A DNA stretch of 64,000 bases, from assembly GCF_012102745.1 (NCBI RefSeq), contig NZ_JAAVSY010000002.1:1-64000 (forward strand), written 5' to 3'. This DNA is from Haematospirillum sp. H4485. GTDB lineage: Bacteria; Pseudomonadota; Alphaproteobacteria; Rhodospirillales; Rhodospirillaceae. The notes below the pieces were generated by a model. That model did not search any database and was not told the DNA's origin. It was given only the letters and a program-made list of their open reading frames with translations. Below, one piece after another: positions 39,125-49,017 of this stretch. The number at the start of each line of letters is the position of its first letter. Positions within the stretch are counted from its first letter, which is position 1. Position numbers and translations under genes: made by a program.

Positions 39125-40370
39125 GGCGGCCTCACAGAGGTTCACTGTCAAATGGATGGACCGGATGCGCAAGATACTGCAACGGGCGGCTAATGCAATG
39201 GCTGGAAAAAAGGCAGTACACCTGACCTTGCTCTGGATGGCTGTTTTCGTACCGTTTCCGGTAAAAGCCGGCGATATTCCCGGGGCGATGCTGTCCGTCT
39301 ATACCGTCAGCGATGTCGCTGTGGATGCTTCGGCCCCGAATGCCGTCCGGGCCCGTGAAGAGGCATTGGCTAATGGACAGCGCGATGCCTTCCGTATTCT
39401 TGTGACCCGTCTGGGCGCACCGGCAGACCGTGTTCCCGTACCGGACCCAGCCGCCATGAACGAGCTGGTGCTGGGCGTTGCCATCCTGGAAGAAAAGACA
39501 TCCAACGTTCGTTACATCGGGAAAGCCGCCTTCACATTTTTCCCGGACGGGGTGCGTGATCTTTTGCGCAAGGCTGGCTTTACGGCGGTTGATGTACCGG
39601 CCCGTCCTCTTGTTGTTCTGCCGGTCTGGACACCGTCCCCGGGGGCCCCATCCCGGTTGTGGGACGATCCGAATCCGTGGAAAACAGCGTGGGACAACCG
39701 CCCGAAAGCCGGCTTGGTCCCCCTGGATGTTCCCTTGGGTGATCTGGAAGACGTGACCGCCATCGATGCTGCACGGGCCTCAGCCATGGACCCGATGGCC
39801 CTGGATACCATCACGCAGCGGTATCAGGCCGAAGATGCGTTGATCGCTCATGCCGAGGCCCTGTCCCTTGATCACTCCAGTGGCCTTCCGACAGAAATAC
39901 GGATCCGTGCCACCCGTGGACAGGACCGGGATGCAACATTCCACGATACGGTTCCGGTCCTGAGTGGCCTGTCCCTGGAAGCAGCCCTGAACGAGGCCGT
40001 AACCCGCACCGTTGCCTGGCTGGAACGCGGCTGGCACGACGAATACAGCAAAATAGCCAGCGGTGAGACCCAGACCCTGAATCTGAGAGTTCATATTTCT
40101 GCCGGACTGGAAAACTGGCTGGCTGTGCGCAAGGCCCTGGACAAAAACCGGAATATCCAGTCCTGGACCCTTGATGCCCTGACCCGTACAGAGGCCCTTG
40201 TTTCTGCAACGATTTATGGTGACGCCGAACGCCTGTCGTCCTCTCTGTCTGCCGATGGTTTGCAGATGATCCTGGAAGGGGAGCAATGGGTTATTCACCC
40301 GGCAACCCATACACAGCCGCCCCCGTCATCACTCACGCCTGTGCCATACAATAGCCAGTATCCCGAATAA
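39123..40370 (+). CDS. DUF2066 domain-containing exported protein
   Basis: A 415-residue protein of unknown function. The N-terminus carries a positively charged stretch and hydrophobic signal sequence ending [22 protein letters not shown], so export to the periplasm is likely. The next part ([39 protein letters not shown]) is the DUF2066 signature. The ATG at 39123 is firmly supported by AAGGAG five bases upstream. It faces purM head to head, and their expected start codons share two bases. DUF2066 next to purM, followed by a PerM-type gene and hdaA, is a recurrent alphaproteobacterial and gammaproteobacterial neighbourhood. Confidence 0.85.
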   Translation: MAASQRFTVKWMDRMRKILQRAANAMAGKKAVHLTLLWMAVFVPFPVKAGDIPGAMLSVYTVSDVAVDASAPNAVRAREEALANGQRDAFRILVTRLGAPADRVPVPDPAAMNELVLGVAILEEKTSNVRYIGKAAFTFFPDGVRDLLRKAGFTAVDVPARPLVVLPVWTPSPGAPSRLWDDPNPWKTAWDNRPKAGLVPLDVPLGDLEDVTAIDAARASAMDPMALDTITQRYQAEDALIAHAEALSLDHSSGLPTEIRIRATRGQDRDATFHDTVPVLSGLSLEAALNEAVTRTVAWLERGWHDEYSKIASGETQTLNLRVHISAGLENWLAVRKALDKNRNIQSWTLDALTRTEALVSATIYGDAERLSSSLSADGLQMILEGEQWVIHPATHTQPPPSSLTPVPYNSQYPE

Positions 40371-40471
40371 CAACTGGGCAGCCACGAAGACACGTGCATG
40401 AAGACGGATCTGGAAAGAAGGCGGGCCCCCGGTTATGGTGGGCACTGGCGCACGATAAACACCGAGCCTCG

Positions 40472-41581
40472 ATGACTGCATCACCCTCTCCGCTGCCCGG
40501 CGACCCATCCCCCCCCTCACCACCCTCACGAACGTGGGTGTTCTGGGTATCGATGGTGCTTCTGGCCCTGCTGTCGGTTTATATCCTGCGGACTGCGCTC
40601 CTGCCCTTTGTGGCAGGGGCTGCCGTGGCCTATTTCCTTGACCCCGTCGCAGACTGGCTGGAACGTCATGGCCTGTCGCGCCTGGTTGCAACCATCTTGA
40701 TTACATTTTTGTTCCTGATGGTTGTCATCGGCGTGCTCCTGATTCTTGTACCTGCCCTTCAGGCAGAGATCGTGGGCTTTGTCCATCGCATTCCAGCCTA
40801 CGCCCAAGCTATTGCAAGGCGGCTGGAACCCTTGGTGAGCCAGGCCGCAGAGTTCCTGCCCAAATCCCAGGTCCAGAAATTGACCGACGGCGCGTCAGGG
40901 ATGTTCAGCAATGTCCTGTCCTGGATTTTTGATCTGGTACGGAGCCTTCTTTCCGGTGGAGCCGCCCTGATCAATGTCCTGTCCCTGGTGGTGATAGCGC
41001 CTGTCGTGGCTTTTTATCTGCTGCGCGACTGGGACGCCATTGTGACCAGAATTCATGACCTCTTGCCGCGACAACACGCCGGAACCATTGTGGAACTGGC
41101 ACGAGAATCCGATACCGTATTGGCCGGATTTGTTCGTGGGCAGGCTATTGTGTGCGTGTCGCTGGGCACCTTTTATGCGGTGGGACTCAGCCTGGTTGGC
41201 CTTGATCTGGGACTTCTGGTCGGGTTGGGCGCAGGGCTGATCTCTTTTGTGCCCTATGTCGGCACCATTCTTGGCTTTGTCATATCCATGGGCCTGGCCT
41301 TTGCCCAGTTTTCCGATACGTTGCACATCGCCCTGACGGCTGCTGTCTTTGCCTTGGGGCAATTCATGGAAGGGAATTTTCTCTCCCCCTGGCTTGTCGG
41401 GAACCGCGTTGGCCTTCATCCCGTATGGATGATTTTTGCGCTGCTGTCCGGGGGAACCCTGTTCGGCTTCGTCGGCATTCTTATGGCCGTACCCGTTGCC
41501 GCCGTGCTGGGGGTTCTGGTACGTTTTTCCCTGCGTCGTTACCGTAACAGCCACCTTTATCACGGCCACAAGCCGACATGA
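40472..41581 (+). CDS. AI-2E family transporter (PerM-like)
   Basis: Polytopic inner-membrane protein of the AI-2E/PerM family, 369 residues from ATG 40472, with about eight membrane segments. Family features are the twin N-terminal helices followed by AYFLDPVADWLERHGLSR, a soluble middle part, and the C-terminal VPYVGTILGFVIS and GNFLSPWLVGNRVGLHPVWMIFALLSGG motifs. Family members have been linked to autoinducer-2 export or Na+/H+ antiport; the substrate here is unknown. The start is uncertain: GTG at 40394 is an alternative, and no strong ribosome-binding site is visible. It overlaps hdaA by four bases (ATGA). Confidence 0.9.
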   Translation: MTASPSPLPGDPSPPSPPSRTWVFWVSMVLLALLSVYILRTALLPFVAGAAVAYFLDPVADWLERHGLSRLVATILITFLFLMVVIGVLLILVPALQAEIVGFVHRIPAYAQAIARRLEPLVSQAAEFLPKSQVQKLTDGASGMFSNVLSWIFDLVRSLLSGGAALINVLSLVVIAPVVAFYLLRDWDAIVTRIHDLLPRQHAGTIVELARESDTVLAGFVRGQAIVCVSLGTFYAVGLSLVGLDLGLLVGLGAGLISFVPYVGTILGFVISMGLAFAQFSDTLHIALTAAVFALGQFMEGNFLSPWLVGNRVGLHPVWMIFALLSGGTLFGFVGILMAVPVAAVLGVLVRFSLRRYRNSHLYHGHKPT

Positions 41582-42303
41582 CGGGGGGTTATTCCCCCGA
41601 TACCGTCAAAGGACCTGCCCAGATCATGCAGCAATTGCCCCTGCCACTTGAACACCGCCCTGCCTTGGGGCGGGAGGATTTTCTGGTTTCCTCTCATAAT
41701 ACCGAGGCCGTTGCCTGGATTGATCGCTGGCCAGACTGGCCAACCGTGGCTGTGATCCTGTATGGCCCGGGCGGATGCGGTAAAAGTCACTTGGCCCATG
41801 TGTTCTCTGCCTGTGCTGATGCCCCCGTCGTTCAGGGAGAAGCCAATCTGGTTCTGGATCCGCCCGTACTCCTTGCAGGTCATCGTGCCTTGGTGATTGA
41901 TGACGCGGATGCCGGGCTTGATCAGGTTTCCTTTTTTCACCTTTTCAACAGCGCCCGCGAAGCAGGTTGCTCTCTGCTTTTGACGGCATCCGCTCCACCG
42001 TCCGTATGGGGCCTGACACTGCCCGACCTGCGTTCACGCCTGAACACAGCCCCGACAGCATGCATCAGCGACCCGGATGACACCGCAATGGCTGCCGTCT
42101 TGATCAAGATGTTCTCGGACCGGCAACTGCGCATTGGTACCGATGTCCTGGATTATCTGGTCCGCCATATGGAACGCAGCTTTGAAGCCGCACGGACCTT
42201 GGTACAAAATGCAGACCGAATATCCTTGGCAGAACAACGCCCGATTACACTTCCGCTTGTAAGGCGACTCTTGCAGCAGGATGAGCGCATGGAAGCCTCT
42301 TGA
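41578..42303 (+). CDS. hdaA: HdaA-type regulatory inactivator of DnaA
   Basis: DnaA-related AAA+ protein that works with the replication clamp to convert DnaA-ATP to DnaA-ADP and so prevent re-initiation. The 241-residue protein has Walker A GPGGCGKSH, Walker B-like ALVIDDADAG, and sensor regions, but no DNA-binding domain IV, so it is not DnaA. Near the N-terminus QLPLPLE (about 19-25) matches the clamp-binding motif of HdaA/Hda. Translationally coupled to the PerM-like gene. Compare Caulobacter hdaA. Regulation is not visible. Confidence 0.88.
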   Translation: MTGGYSPDTVKGPAQIMQQLPLPLEHRPALGREDFLVSSHNTEAVAWIDRWPDWPTVAVILYGPGGCGKSHLAHVFSACADAPVVQGEANLVLDPPVLLAGHRALVIDDADAGLDQVSFFHLFNSAREAGCSLLLTASAPPSVWGLTLPDLRSRLNTAPTACISDPDDTAMAAVLIKMFSDRQLRIGTDVLDYLVRHMERSFEAARTLVQNADRISLAEQRPITLPLVRRLLQQDERMEAS

Positions 42304-42521
42304 TAGCACCGTGAAAAGACAGGAAAGTGACAAGATACCCGTGTCTTTTTGACATATCAGGCACAATATCTGTCACATGATCTTGTCCAAGATCCTGAAA
42401 ACGCATCTCAACCACCATTACACCGAGGAAAGGTGCCCTGTGGCGTATATCCCTTTCTTTCCGAAGGGGTTTTCGTGGTAGCATGGAGCATGCCTACCCT
42501 TGTGCGTGGAGTATTGCCACA

Positions 42522-44768
42522 ATGCCTGAGACACCTGCCGGAGAGTCCCGCAGAAATCGGGATACCGGAACCAGCCGCTCTGATCAGACAGAATACCGGG
42601 CCAACCGTGGCAGTACGGGACACGTACCGGCAGACGATGCAACAACGCTTCGCATTCATGCTGCCAGCCCTGAACGCTTCATCAACCGTGAACTGTCATG
42701 GTTGGCTTTTAACACCCGTGTTCTGGAAGAAGCGGAAAACACACGCCACCCCTTGCTGGAGCGTGTACGATTTCTGTCCATTTCAGCATCCAATCTGGAT
42801 GAATTCTACATGGTGCGCGTTGCCGGCCTGAAGGGGCAGGTGCATGCCGGCATCACAACCCTGAGCCAGGATGGGCTGACACCGGCACAGCAGCTGGAAG
42901 CCATCCATGTTGAAGCACGCAACCTGATCGAAAAGCAGAACCGGGTCTGGGACACCCTGAAAAGGGAACTGGAACAAAACGGAATTCACGTGATCAATAC
43001 GGACGCGTTGTCTTCCGATGACCGGATCTGGCTTGAACACCACTTTATGAGCCTGATCTTCCCGGTCCTGACACCGCTGGCCGTTGATCCTGCGCACCCC
43101 TTTCCCTTTATCCCCAACTTGGCGCAGGCGTTGGTCCTGCACCTGACCCGGCGCGAGGATCATGAACCCCTGCGCGCCCTGATCCCCCTTCCCACGGGGC
43201 TGGACCGCTTTATTCGCATCCCAGGGGAAGCCATTCGCTTTCTGGCCATCGAAGATGTGGTTCTTCTGTTTCTGCACCATCTGTTTCCGGGTTTTGAATT
43301 ACAGCAATGGGGCCATTTCCGGGTTATTCGTGATTCAGAAATGGAGATCGATGAAGAGGCACAGGATCTGGTCCAATCGTTTGAAAGCGCCCTGAAACGC
43401 CGGCGAAGGGGGCTTTGCATCCGCCTGAAGATGAATGCTGACATCCCCGATGACATGGCCAAGCTGATTTGCGACGAAATGCATGTGGCCCCGGCAGACG
43501 CCTTCCGGGTTAACGGGCTGATCGGCTTGGCTGATACACGCAAGCTTATTACGGATGAGCGCCCTGACCTTCAGTTTGTCCCCTTCAATATCCGCTTCCC
43601 GGAACGGATACGGGATTTCGGAGGGGATTGCTTCGCTGCTATCCGCAAGAAAGATATTGTGGTTCATCACCCATACGAATCTTTTGATGTTGTGATCCAG
43701 TTTCTGCGACAGGCCGCACGTGATCCCAGCGTCATGTCCATCAAGCAGACGCTGTACAGAACGTCCAAGGGTAGCCCGATTGTCGCCACGTTGATCGAAG
43801 CCGCAGAAAACGGGAAATCCGTTACGGCCATGGTAGAGCTGAAAGCGCGCTTTGACGAAGAGGCCAACATACAATGGGCCCGGGATCTGGAACGGGCCGG
43901 TGTCAACGTCGTCTATGGGTTCCTTGACCTGAAAACCCACGCGAAAATCAGCCTGGTAACGCGGCGCGAAGGGAATGAACTGCGGTCGTATGTGCACTTT
44001 GGGACTGGAAACTACCACCCGATTACAGCCAAGATTTACACTGACCTGTCCTTCTTCTCTGCGGATCCGGCCCTGTGCCTTGATGCCGCCCGCGCATTCA
44101 ATTTCATGACAGGGTATGCACGACCCGAAAAGATGGAAAAGCTGATCATAGCCCCATTGGGGTTGCGTGATTTTCTGCTGGCCCGTATCGATGACGAGAT
44201 CAAGAATGCAAAAGCCGGGAAACATGCGGCGGTCTGGGCCAAGATGAATTCCCTGGTTGATGGAAAGGTCATCGACCGCCTGTATCAGGCGTCCTGTGCC
44301 GGCGTGCAGGTTGATCTGGTCATACGCGGAATTTGTTGCCTGCGCCCCGGGGTACCCGGGCTATCTGAGAACATACGGGTCAAATCGATTGTCGGGCGCT
44401 TTCTTGAACATTCCCGTATCATTGTCTTTGCCAACGGAGGCTCCTTGCCCGGTGCACAGGCAAAGGTCTATATCTCATCGGCGGATTGGATGCCACGCAA
44501 CCTGATTCACCGGGTCGAGCATCTTGTGCCCATAGAAAATCCGACCGTCCACACACAGATCCTGGACCAGATCATGGGGGCAAACCTCAAGGATACCAGC
44601 CAAAGCTGGAGCCTGCGCCCGGATGCGACCTTCGTCAGGGCAAAACCATCAACCAATGCTTTCTCAGCGCACGACTTCTTTATGAACAATCCATCACTGT
44701 CCGGTCGGGGAAATGGTGTACAACACCCACCGAAAAAATCTCCGCGTATCATCCTTCAGCGCGAATAG
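42522..44768 (+). CDS. ppk1: Polyphosphate kinase 1
   Basis: Polymerises the gamma-phosphate of ATP into polyphosphate. From ATG 42522 the protein has 748 residues. It shows the N-domain [20 protein letters not shown], head domain, and the two catalytic histidine regions of the C1/C2 domains: [11 protein letters not shown] and RFLEHSRI. An alternative ATG at 42483 adds 13 residues. The first 40 residues are low-complexity and not family-conserved. ppx follows 11 bases downstream, so synthesis and degradation enzymes are encoded together. Confidence 0.95.
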   Translation: MPETPAGESRRNRDTGTSRSDQTEYRANRGSTGHVPADDATTLRIHAASPERFINRELSWLAFNTRVLEEAENTRHPLLERVRFLSISASNLDEFYMVRVAGLKGQVHAGITTLSQDGLTPAQQLEAIHVEARNLIEKQNRVWDTLKRELEQNGIHVINTDALSSDDRIWLEHHFMSLIFPVLTPLAVDPAHPFPFIPNLAQALVLHLTRREDHEPLRALIPLPTGLDRFIRIPGEAIRFLAIEDVVLLFLHHLFPGFELQQWGHFRVIRDSEMEIDEEAQDLVQSFESALKRRRRGLCIRLKMNADIPDDMAKLICDEMHVAPADAFRVNGLIGLADTRKLITDERPDLQFVPFNIRFPERIRDFGGDCFAAIRKKDIVVHHPYESFDVVIQFLRQAARDPSVMSIKQTLYRTSKGSPIVATLIEAAENGKSVTAMVELKARFDEEANIQWARDLERAGVNVVYGFLDLKTHAKISLVTRREGNELRSYVHFGTGNYHPITAKIYTDLSFFSADPALCLDAARAFNFMTGYARPEKMEKLIIAPLGLRDFLLARIDDEIKNAKAGKHAAVWAKMNSLVDGKVIDRLYQASCAGVQVDLVIRGICCLRPGVPGLSENIRVKSIVGRFLEHSRIIVFANGGSLPGAQAKVYISSADWMPRNLIHRVEHLVPIENPTVHTQILDQIMGANLKDTSQSWSLRPDATFVRAKPSTNAFSAHDFFMNNPSLSGRGNGVQHPPKKSPRIILQRE

Positions 44769-44779
44769 GCCAAATACAT

Positions 44780-46273
44780 ATGCAGGACAGGATTTGCCGC
44801 AAGCCGGTTGGCATCATCGATATCGGGTCCAACACCGTTCGACTGGTTGTGTACGACGGTATTCACCGGACACCGATGGCTCTGTTCAATGAAAAAGCCA
44901 CCTGCGCCCTGGGTGCCGGCATTGAAAGCCGTGGACGTCTGAACCCGGATGGGGTGCCGATGGCTGCAGCATCTATCGAACGCTTTGTTCACTTGGCCCG
45001 GGCCATGAATGTAGAGCGTCTGGATATTCTGGCAACAGCAGCCTGTCGGGACGCCTCGGACGGACGCAAATTCCTGAAAAAAATCGAGAAACGAACCGGT
45101 GTGCCGGTGACCCTGCTCAGCGGGGAAGAAGAAGCGATCCGCGCTGCCTATGGGGTGCTGTGCTCCATCCCGGATGCAGACGGCATGGTGGCCGACCTTG
45201 GGGGCGGTTCCCTGGAGCTGGTTACGGTAACGCCAGACAGCAAGCCCGATACCGGGGAATTCATAAGCTTGGCTCTGGGGGTTCTACGCCTGGCCGAAAA
45301 CGCCGGCAACAGCTGTGGCAACAAACTGCGCAACCTGATACGCAAGCGCCTTGCTGCTGTTACCTTCCTGGAGCACGGGAAGGGACGCCACCTGTATGCC
45401 GTCGGCGGATCATGGCGGGCATTGGCACAGATCATTATCGAGCATATGGATTACCCCCTGCATGTCCTTGACAACTTTTCCCTGCCCTACGACACCGCAC
45501 GCGAAATGGTGTCACTGGTAACCCAGCAAAACAAACGCGCTCTGGAAAAAATGGGGCATGTATCCAAACGGCGCCTGCCTTATCTGCCACTGGCCGCAAC
45601 GCTGCTGGATATCCTTCTGGAAGAGATTCAGCCCGATGCGCTGGTGTTCTCTGTGTATGGCATGCGCGAGGGGCAGTTCTTCCTGAATCTGCCACAGAAG
45701 ATGCAGGACGGTGACCCGCTTCTGTCTGCGGCTACAGAATGGGCCCGTGCCGCCGGTCGCTTCCCTGAACATGGGCGAGAGCTGCTGGAGTGGATGGCCC
45801 CGCTGTTCCCCGATGAGCCAAAGCACCTGAACCGCCTGCGCCATGCGGCATGTCTTTTGGGGGATATTTTCTGGAGCGAACACCCGGACTATCGGGCAGA
45901 ACAAGCATTCCTGAAAGTCCTGCGCCTGCCCTTCATGGGCCTGAACCACACTGACAGGGCTGCGTTGGCCTTGGCTGTCTACTACCGGTACAGCAGCAGC
46001 GACGCCCTGCCCGCTGTCAAGCAGGCCCAGGAACTTCTGGATGCCAAGCGCCTGAAACGTGTACGGCTTATTGGCGCTGCGCTACGCCTTGGCCACTCCA
46101 TCAGTGGCGGCGCGGCGGGTATTCTGGCGCAAACACGGCTGGAAAAAGGCAAGAAGAACCTTGTTCTGGCCGTACCAGCAGCCGACCCCGTGTACTACAC
46201 GGAACTTTTCGGGAAGAAGCTGGACAAACTGGCCAACGAGCAGGGGTGTAAAGGACAGGTTATACAGATCTAG
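44780..46273 (+). CDS. ppx: Exopolyphosphatase (Ppx/GppA family)
   Basis: Hydrolyses terminal phosphate of polyphosphate; GppA-type activity on pppGpp is possible. The 497 residues have the ASKHA ATPase-fold motifs: VGIIDIGSNTVRLVVYDG (about 10-27), ATAACRDASDGRKFL, LSGEEEAIRAAYGV and ADLGGGSLELV. The C-terminal half is the HD-like helical Ppx domain. ATG at 44780 gives a normal start; the frame extends 98 codons upstream over ppk1 but that part is an artefact of overlap. Follows ppk1 and converges on rnd, 12 bases away. Confidence 0.93.
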   Translation: MQDRICRKPVGIIDIGSNTVRLVVYDGIHRTPMALFNEKATCALGAGIESRGRLNPDGVPMAAASIERFVHLARAMNVERLDILATAACRDASDGRKFLKKIEKRTGVPVTLLSGEEEAIRAAYGVLCSIPDADGMVADLGGGSLELVTVTPDSKPDTGEFISLALGVLRLAENAGNSCGNKLRNLIRKRLAAVTFLEHGKGRHLYAVGGSWRALAQIIIEHMDYPLHVLDNFSLPYDTAREMVSLVTQQNKRALEKMGHVSKRRLPYLPLAATLLDILLEEIQPDALVFSVYGMREGQFFLNLPQKMQDGDPLLSAATEWARAAGRFPEHGRELLEWMAPLFPDEPKHLNRLRHAACLLGDIFWSEHPDYRAEQAFLKVLRLPFMGLNHTDRAALALAVYYRYSSSDALPAVKQAQELLDAKRLKRVRLIGAALRLGHSISGGAAGILAQTRLEKGKKNLVLAVPAADPVYYTELFGKKLDKLANEQGCKGQVIQI

Positions 46274-46285
46274 GAAAGGGGTGAA

Positions 46286-47458
46286 TCACCCCTCTATTTC
46301 CACGGCCTCAACACGCCGCCCGTTACGGGACAGACAGAGGGCAAGACTACCGTTCTTCAAGGCCAGGGCATCAGCCCCGAAAACATCACGGCGCCACCCC
46401 TTCAATGCCGGAACGTCCGCATTGTCATCAAGGGCTATCAGCTCAAGGTCTTCACTGTCGGCAACCAGCTTCTGGGCCACGTCGTGCTCTTCACACCGCA
46501 TTTTCAGAAGAACCCGTAGCAGATCGGTCGCCGGGCCAATACCCGGTGGCAGGTCACGACGATACGGAGGGATCGGAAGATCCTCCACCGGCATGGCCTT
46601 GCCCCGGGCAACAGCCTCCAGAATAGACTGCCCCGTGTTGCCTTCTGCCTGCCCCTTGACGAAACCGCGCGTCCGCTCCAGCTGCTCGACCGTACGGGGA
46701 GCATGGGCTGCGATTTCAAGGAGAGCCTCATCCCGCAGTACGCGCTGACGCGGAATATCACGCGTCTGGGCTTCAATCTCGCGCCATGCCGCAAGCTCAC
46801 GGACAATGCCAAGAAAACGGGGCGTCTTGGTCCGGGTCTTGAGGCGCCTCCATGCTTCCGGCGGATCAACACGATAGTTGGAAGGATCAAGCAGCACAGC
46901 CATCTCCTCATCCAGCCAATGGGCCCGGCCGGTTTCTTCCAGACGGGCAGCCAGCTTTTCATATATCACACGCAAGTGCACAACATCGGACAAGGCATAA
47001 GACACCTGCTGGTCTGTCAGCGGACGTCTGGCCCAATCCGTAAAGCGCATGGACTTGTCGATGGAAACCTTTGCCAGTTTGCTGGCCAGCGTTTCATAAC
47101 CGACCGAATCCCCGAACCCGCAGACCATGGCTGCGACCTGGGTATCAAAGAGCGGCGTAGGGAACGTTCCCATCATATTATAGAATATTTCCAGGTCCTG
47201 CCTGGCTGCATGGAAAACTTTCAGAACCGACGTGTCACGCATCAGGGCGAACAAGGGAGCGAGATCAATACCCGGCGCCAGGGGATCAATACAGCGTGCC
47301 TCATCAGGCCCGCCAACCTGCACCAGACAGAGCTGCGGCCAGTAGGTCTTCTCCCTCATGAATTCGGTATCCACCGTAATGAAAGGTGTACCGGCGAGGC
47401 TGTCACAAAAGGCCTGCAAGGCCCGCGTATCGGTGATGAGGATGCTTGTGTCGTTCAT
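46286..47458 (-). CDS. rnd: Ribonuclease D
   Basis: 3'-5' exoribonuclease in tRNA and small-RNA maturation. In 390 residues the DEDD exonuclease motifs are visible: FITVDTEFMREKTYWPQLCLVQV (motif I), VFHAARQDLEIFYN (motif II) and DVVHLRVIYEKLAARL preceded by YALSD (motif III). Two HRDC domains follow in the C-terminal half. ATG at 47458 (MNDTSILIT) is chosen because the catalytic domain begins right after it; the frame extends upstream into the divergent regulatory region without similarity. Confidence 0.95.
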   Translation of the reverse strand: MNDTSILITDTRALQAFCDSLAGTPFITVDTEFMREKTYWPQLCLVQVGGPDEARCIDPLAPGIDLAPLFALMRDTSVLKVFHAARQDLEIFYNMMGTFPTPLFDTQVAAMVCGFGDSVGYETLASKLAKVSIDKSMRFTDWARRPLTDQQVSYALSDVVHLRVIYEKLAARLEETGRAHWLDEEMAVLLDPSNYRVDPPEAWRRLKTRTKTPRFLGIVRELAAWREIEAQTRDIPRQRVLRDEALLEIAAHAPRTVEQLERTRGFVKGQAEGNTGQSILEAVARGKAMPVEDLPIPPYRRDLPPGIGPATDLLRVLLKMRCEEHDVAQKLVADSEDLELIALDDNADVPALKGWRRDVFGADALALKNGSLALCLSRNGRRVEAVEIEG

Positions 47459-47642
47459 GCGGAAACATATAGCGTGACAGGCACAGCGTTGCAATCCGTG
47501 GCCTGCGGAAAGATGCGCCCAGCCATCCGGCAGGAAGATACAAACGGAGTACCTCTCTGGATACGGGAGACCCGGAAGCCACCGGCTTATCACCAGCCGC
47601 ATAACACCTGAAATGATGCAACACGGCTTGACACACTGAAAT

Positions 47643-47659
47643 TAGGTTTTCCAAACCTA
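47643..47659. promoter_or_regulatory. Candidate operator palindrome upstream of aapJ
   Basis: TAGGTTT-TCC-AAACCTA, a perfect 7-base inverted repeat with a three-base centre, lies about 130 bases before the aapJ start in the 329-base divergent space between rnd and aapJ. A TAATAT (47671-47676) follows 11 bases later and could be a -10 box. A TTGACA at 47628 lies too far from it to be its -35. No sigma-54 GG-N10-GC element was recognised. Nothing else was seen in this gap besides the aapJ ribosome-binding site (GGAGG, 47775-47779). Confidence 0.45.
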
Positions 47660-47787
47660 CAGGCTCGGTCTAATATCCTCGGCAGATGCGGGAGGGTCGG
47701 GAAGGCTCTGAAAATGTTGCCCCGCTTGACAAAAAGATGCAAACTAACGCTAAAAACAGATGCAATAGTGCTCGGAGGCTTCGTTGG

Positions 47788-48813
47788 ATGAATAGAATAC
47801 TGATTGCCGTTGCAGCTGCGGCTACTGTGTCACTTGCGACGACAGGCGCACTTGCCGGGGCCACCTTGGATGCTGTCAAGAAGCGTGGCACCGTTGTGTG
47901 TGGGTCGCATACCGGTCTGGCCGGGTTCTCTACGCCCAATGAAAAGGGCGTGTGGACGGGGATCGATGTGGATGTCTGTCGCGCTGTCGCAGCGGCCGTC
48001 TTCGGTGACGCTACAAAGGTGTCCTACGTTCCCCTGTCAGCCCAGCAACGCATTACAGCCGTACAATCTGGCGAAGTGGACTTGCTGGCGCGCAACACGA
48101 CATGGACCCTCTCGCGCGATACGGCCAATGGCATGGACTTTCCAGCCGTCAACTACTATGACGGTCAGGGGTTTATGGCACACAAGAGACTGGGCCTGAA
48201 AAGTGCGAAAGAACTTGATGGTGCAACCGTCTGTGTGCAGACGGGAACAACTACCGAGCAGAATCTCGCCGACTATTTTCGTGCCAACAACATGAAAATG
48301 AACCCGGTCACGATTGAGAAGTACGAGGAAGTCAGCGCAGCCTACTCATCCGGGCGCTGCGATGCCATCACCTCCGACATTTCACAGCTGGCCGCCATCC
48401 GTGCCAATGACGTGCCTGACCCGGCCGAACATGTGATCTTGCCCGAACTTATCTCCAAAGAACCGCTTGCCGTATCTGTCCGTCATGGTGACAACCAGTG
48501 GACCGATATTGTCCGCTGGTCGTTCTATGCCATGCTGAATGCCGAGGAACTGGGGATAACATCTGCCAACGTGGATGAGCAGTTGAAGTCAGCTACGGAT
48601 CCAAATGCCAAGCGCCTTCTGGGGATAACCCCTGGCATGGGCGCTGCCCTCGGCCTGGATGAAAAGTGGGCCTATAATATTATCAAGCAAGTTGGCAACT
48701 ATGGCGAAAGCTTTGAAGCCAATGTTGGACTGAAGACGCCAATGCGCCTGGAGCGGGGCCTCAATGCCCTATGGAACAAAGGCGGCATTATGTATGCCCC
48801 TCCTGTCCGCTAG
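47788..48813 (+). CDS. aapJ: General L-amino acid ABC transporter, periplasmic binding protein
   Basis: Periplasmic solute-binding component of the Aap broad-specificity amino-acid importer. The 341-residue protein has a signal peptide with cleavage near residue 23 (TTGALA|GATLD), then the SBP_bac_3 fold starting LDAVKKRGTVVCGSHTGLAGFSTPNEKGVWTGIDVDVCRAVAAAVFGD, which is very typical of AapJ. ATG at 47788 has GGAGG nine bases upstream. It is the first of four genes aapJQMP; a stable hairpin in the following 200-base gap probably sets its higher expression relative to the permease genes. Confidence 0.94.
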   Translation: MNRILIAVAAAATVSLATTGALAGATLDAVKKRGTVVCGSHTGLAGFSTPNEKGVWTGIDVDVCRAVAAAVFGDATKVSYVPLSAQQRITAVQSGEVDLLARNTTWTLSRDTANGMDFPAVNYYDGQGFMAHKRLGLKSAKELDGATVCVQTGTTTEQNLADYFRANNMKMNPVTIEKYEEVSAAYSSGRCDAITSDISQLAAIRANDVPDPAEHVILPELISKEPLAVSVRHGDNQWTDIVRWSFYAMLNAEELGITSANVDEQLKSATDPNAKRLLGITPGMGAALGLDEKWAYNIIKQVGNYGESFEANVGLKTPMRLERGLNALWNKGGIMYAPPVR

Positions 48814-48832
48814 GATAGGCGCTGTATAATAC

Positions 48833-48864
48833 CCCGCCGGTCTCTTTGAAGGATGACCGGCGGG
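48833..48864 (+). terminator. Intercistronic hairpin after aapJ
   Basis: CCCGCCGGTC (48833-48842) and GACCGGCGGG (48855-48864) form a perfect ten-pair stem with a 12-base loop, 20 bases after the aapJ stop and followed by a T-rich but interrupted tail (TTGTGTCTTTCTT). Partial terminator and mRNA-stabilising structures at this position are common in ABC importer operons to favour the binding protein. Confidence 0.7.
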
Positions 48865-49017
48865 TTGTGTCTTTCTTGTTGCGGGTGCAGACACGCCTCT
48901 GACATGTTATCGAGAGACAGTCAGGGAAACGCTGGATAGCGTAGCAAGGCAGCGACACAATAAATGGCACACGCGTTTTGTTTGAGCTGTTGTTTATAAA
49001 CTTTGGGATCGCAAACC

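Noticed and set aside
42349-42354. TTGACA as ppk1 promoter
   Set aside because: Sequences at the right spacing (GTCACA, TCACAT) are poor -10 boxes.
47628-47633. TTGACA as -35 box for aapJ
   Set aside because: No acceptable -10 hexamer lies 16-18 bases downstream; the TAATAT box is 37 bases away.
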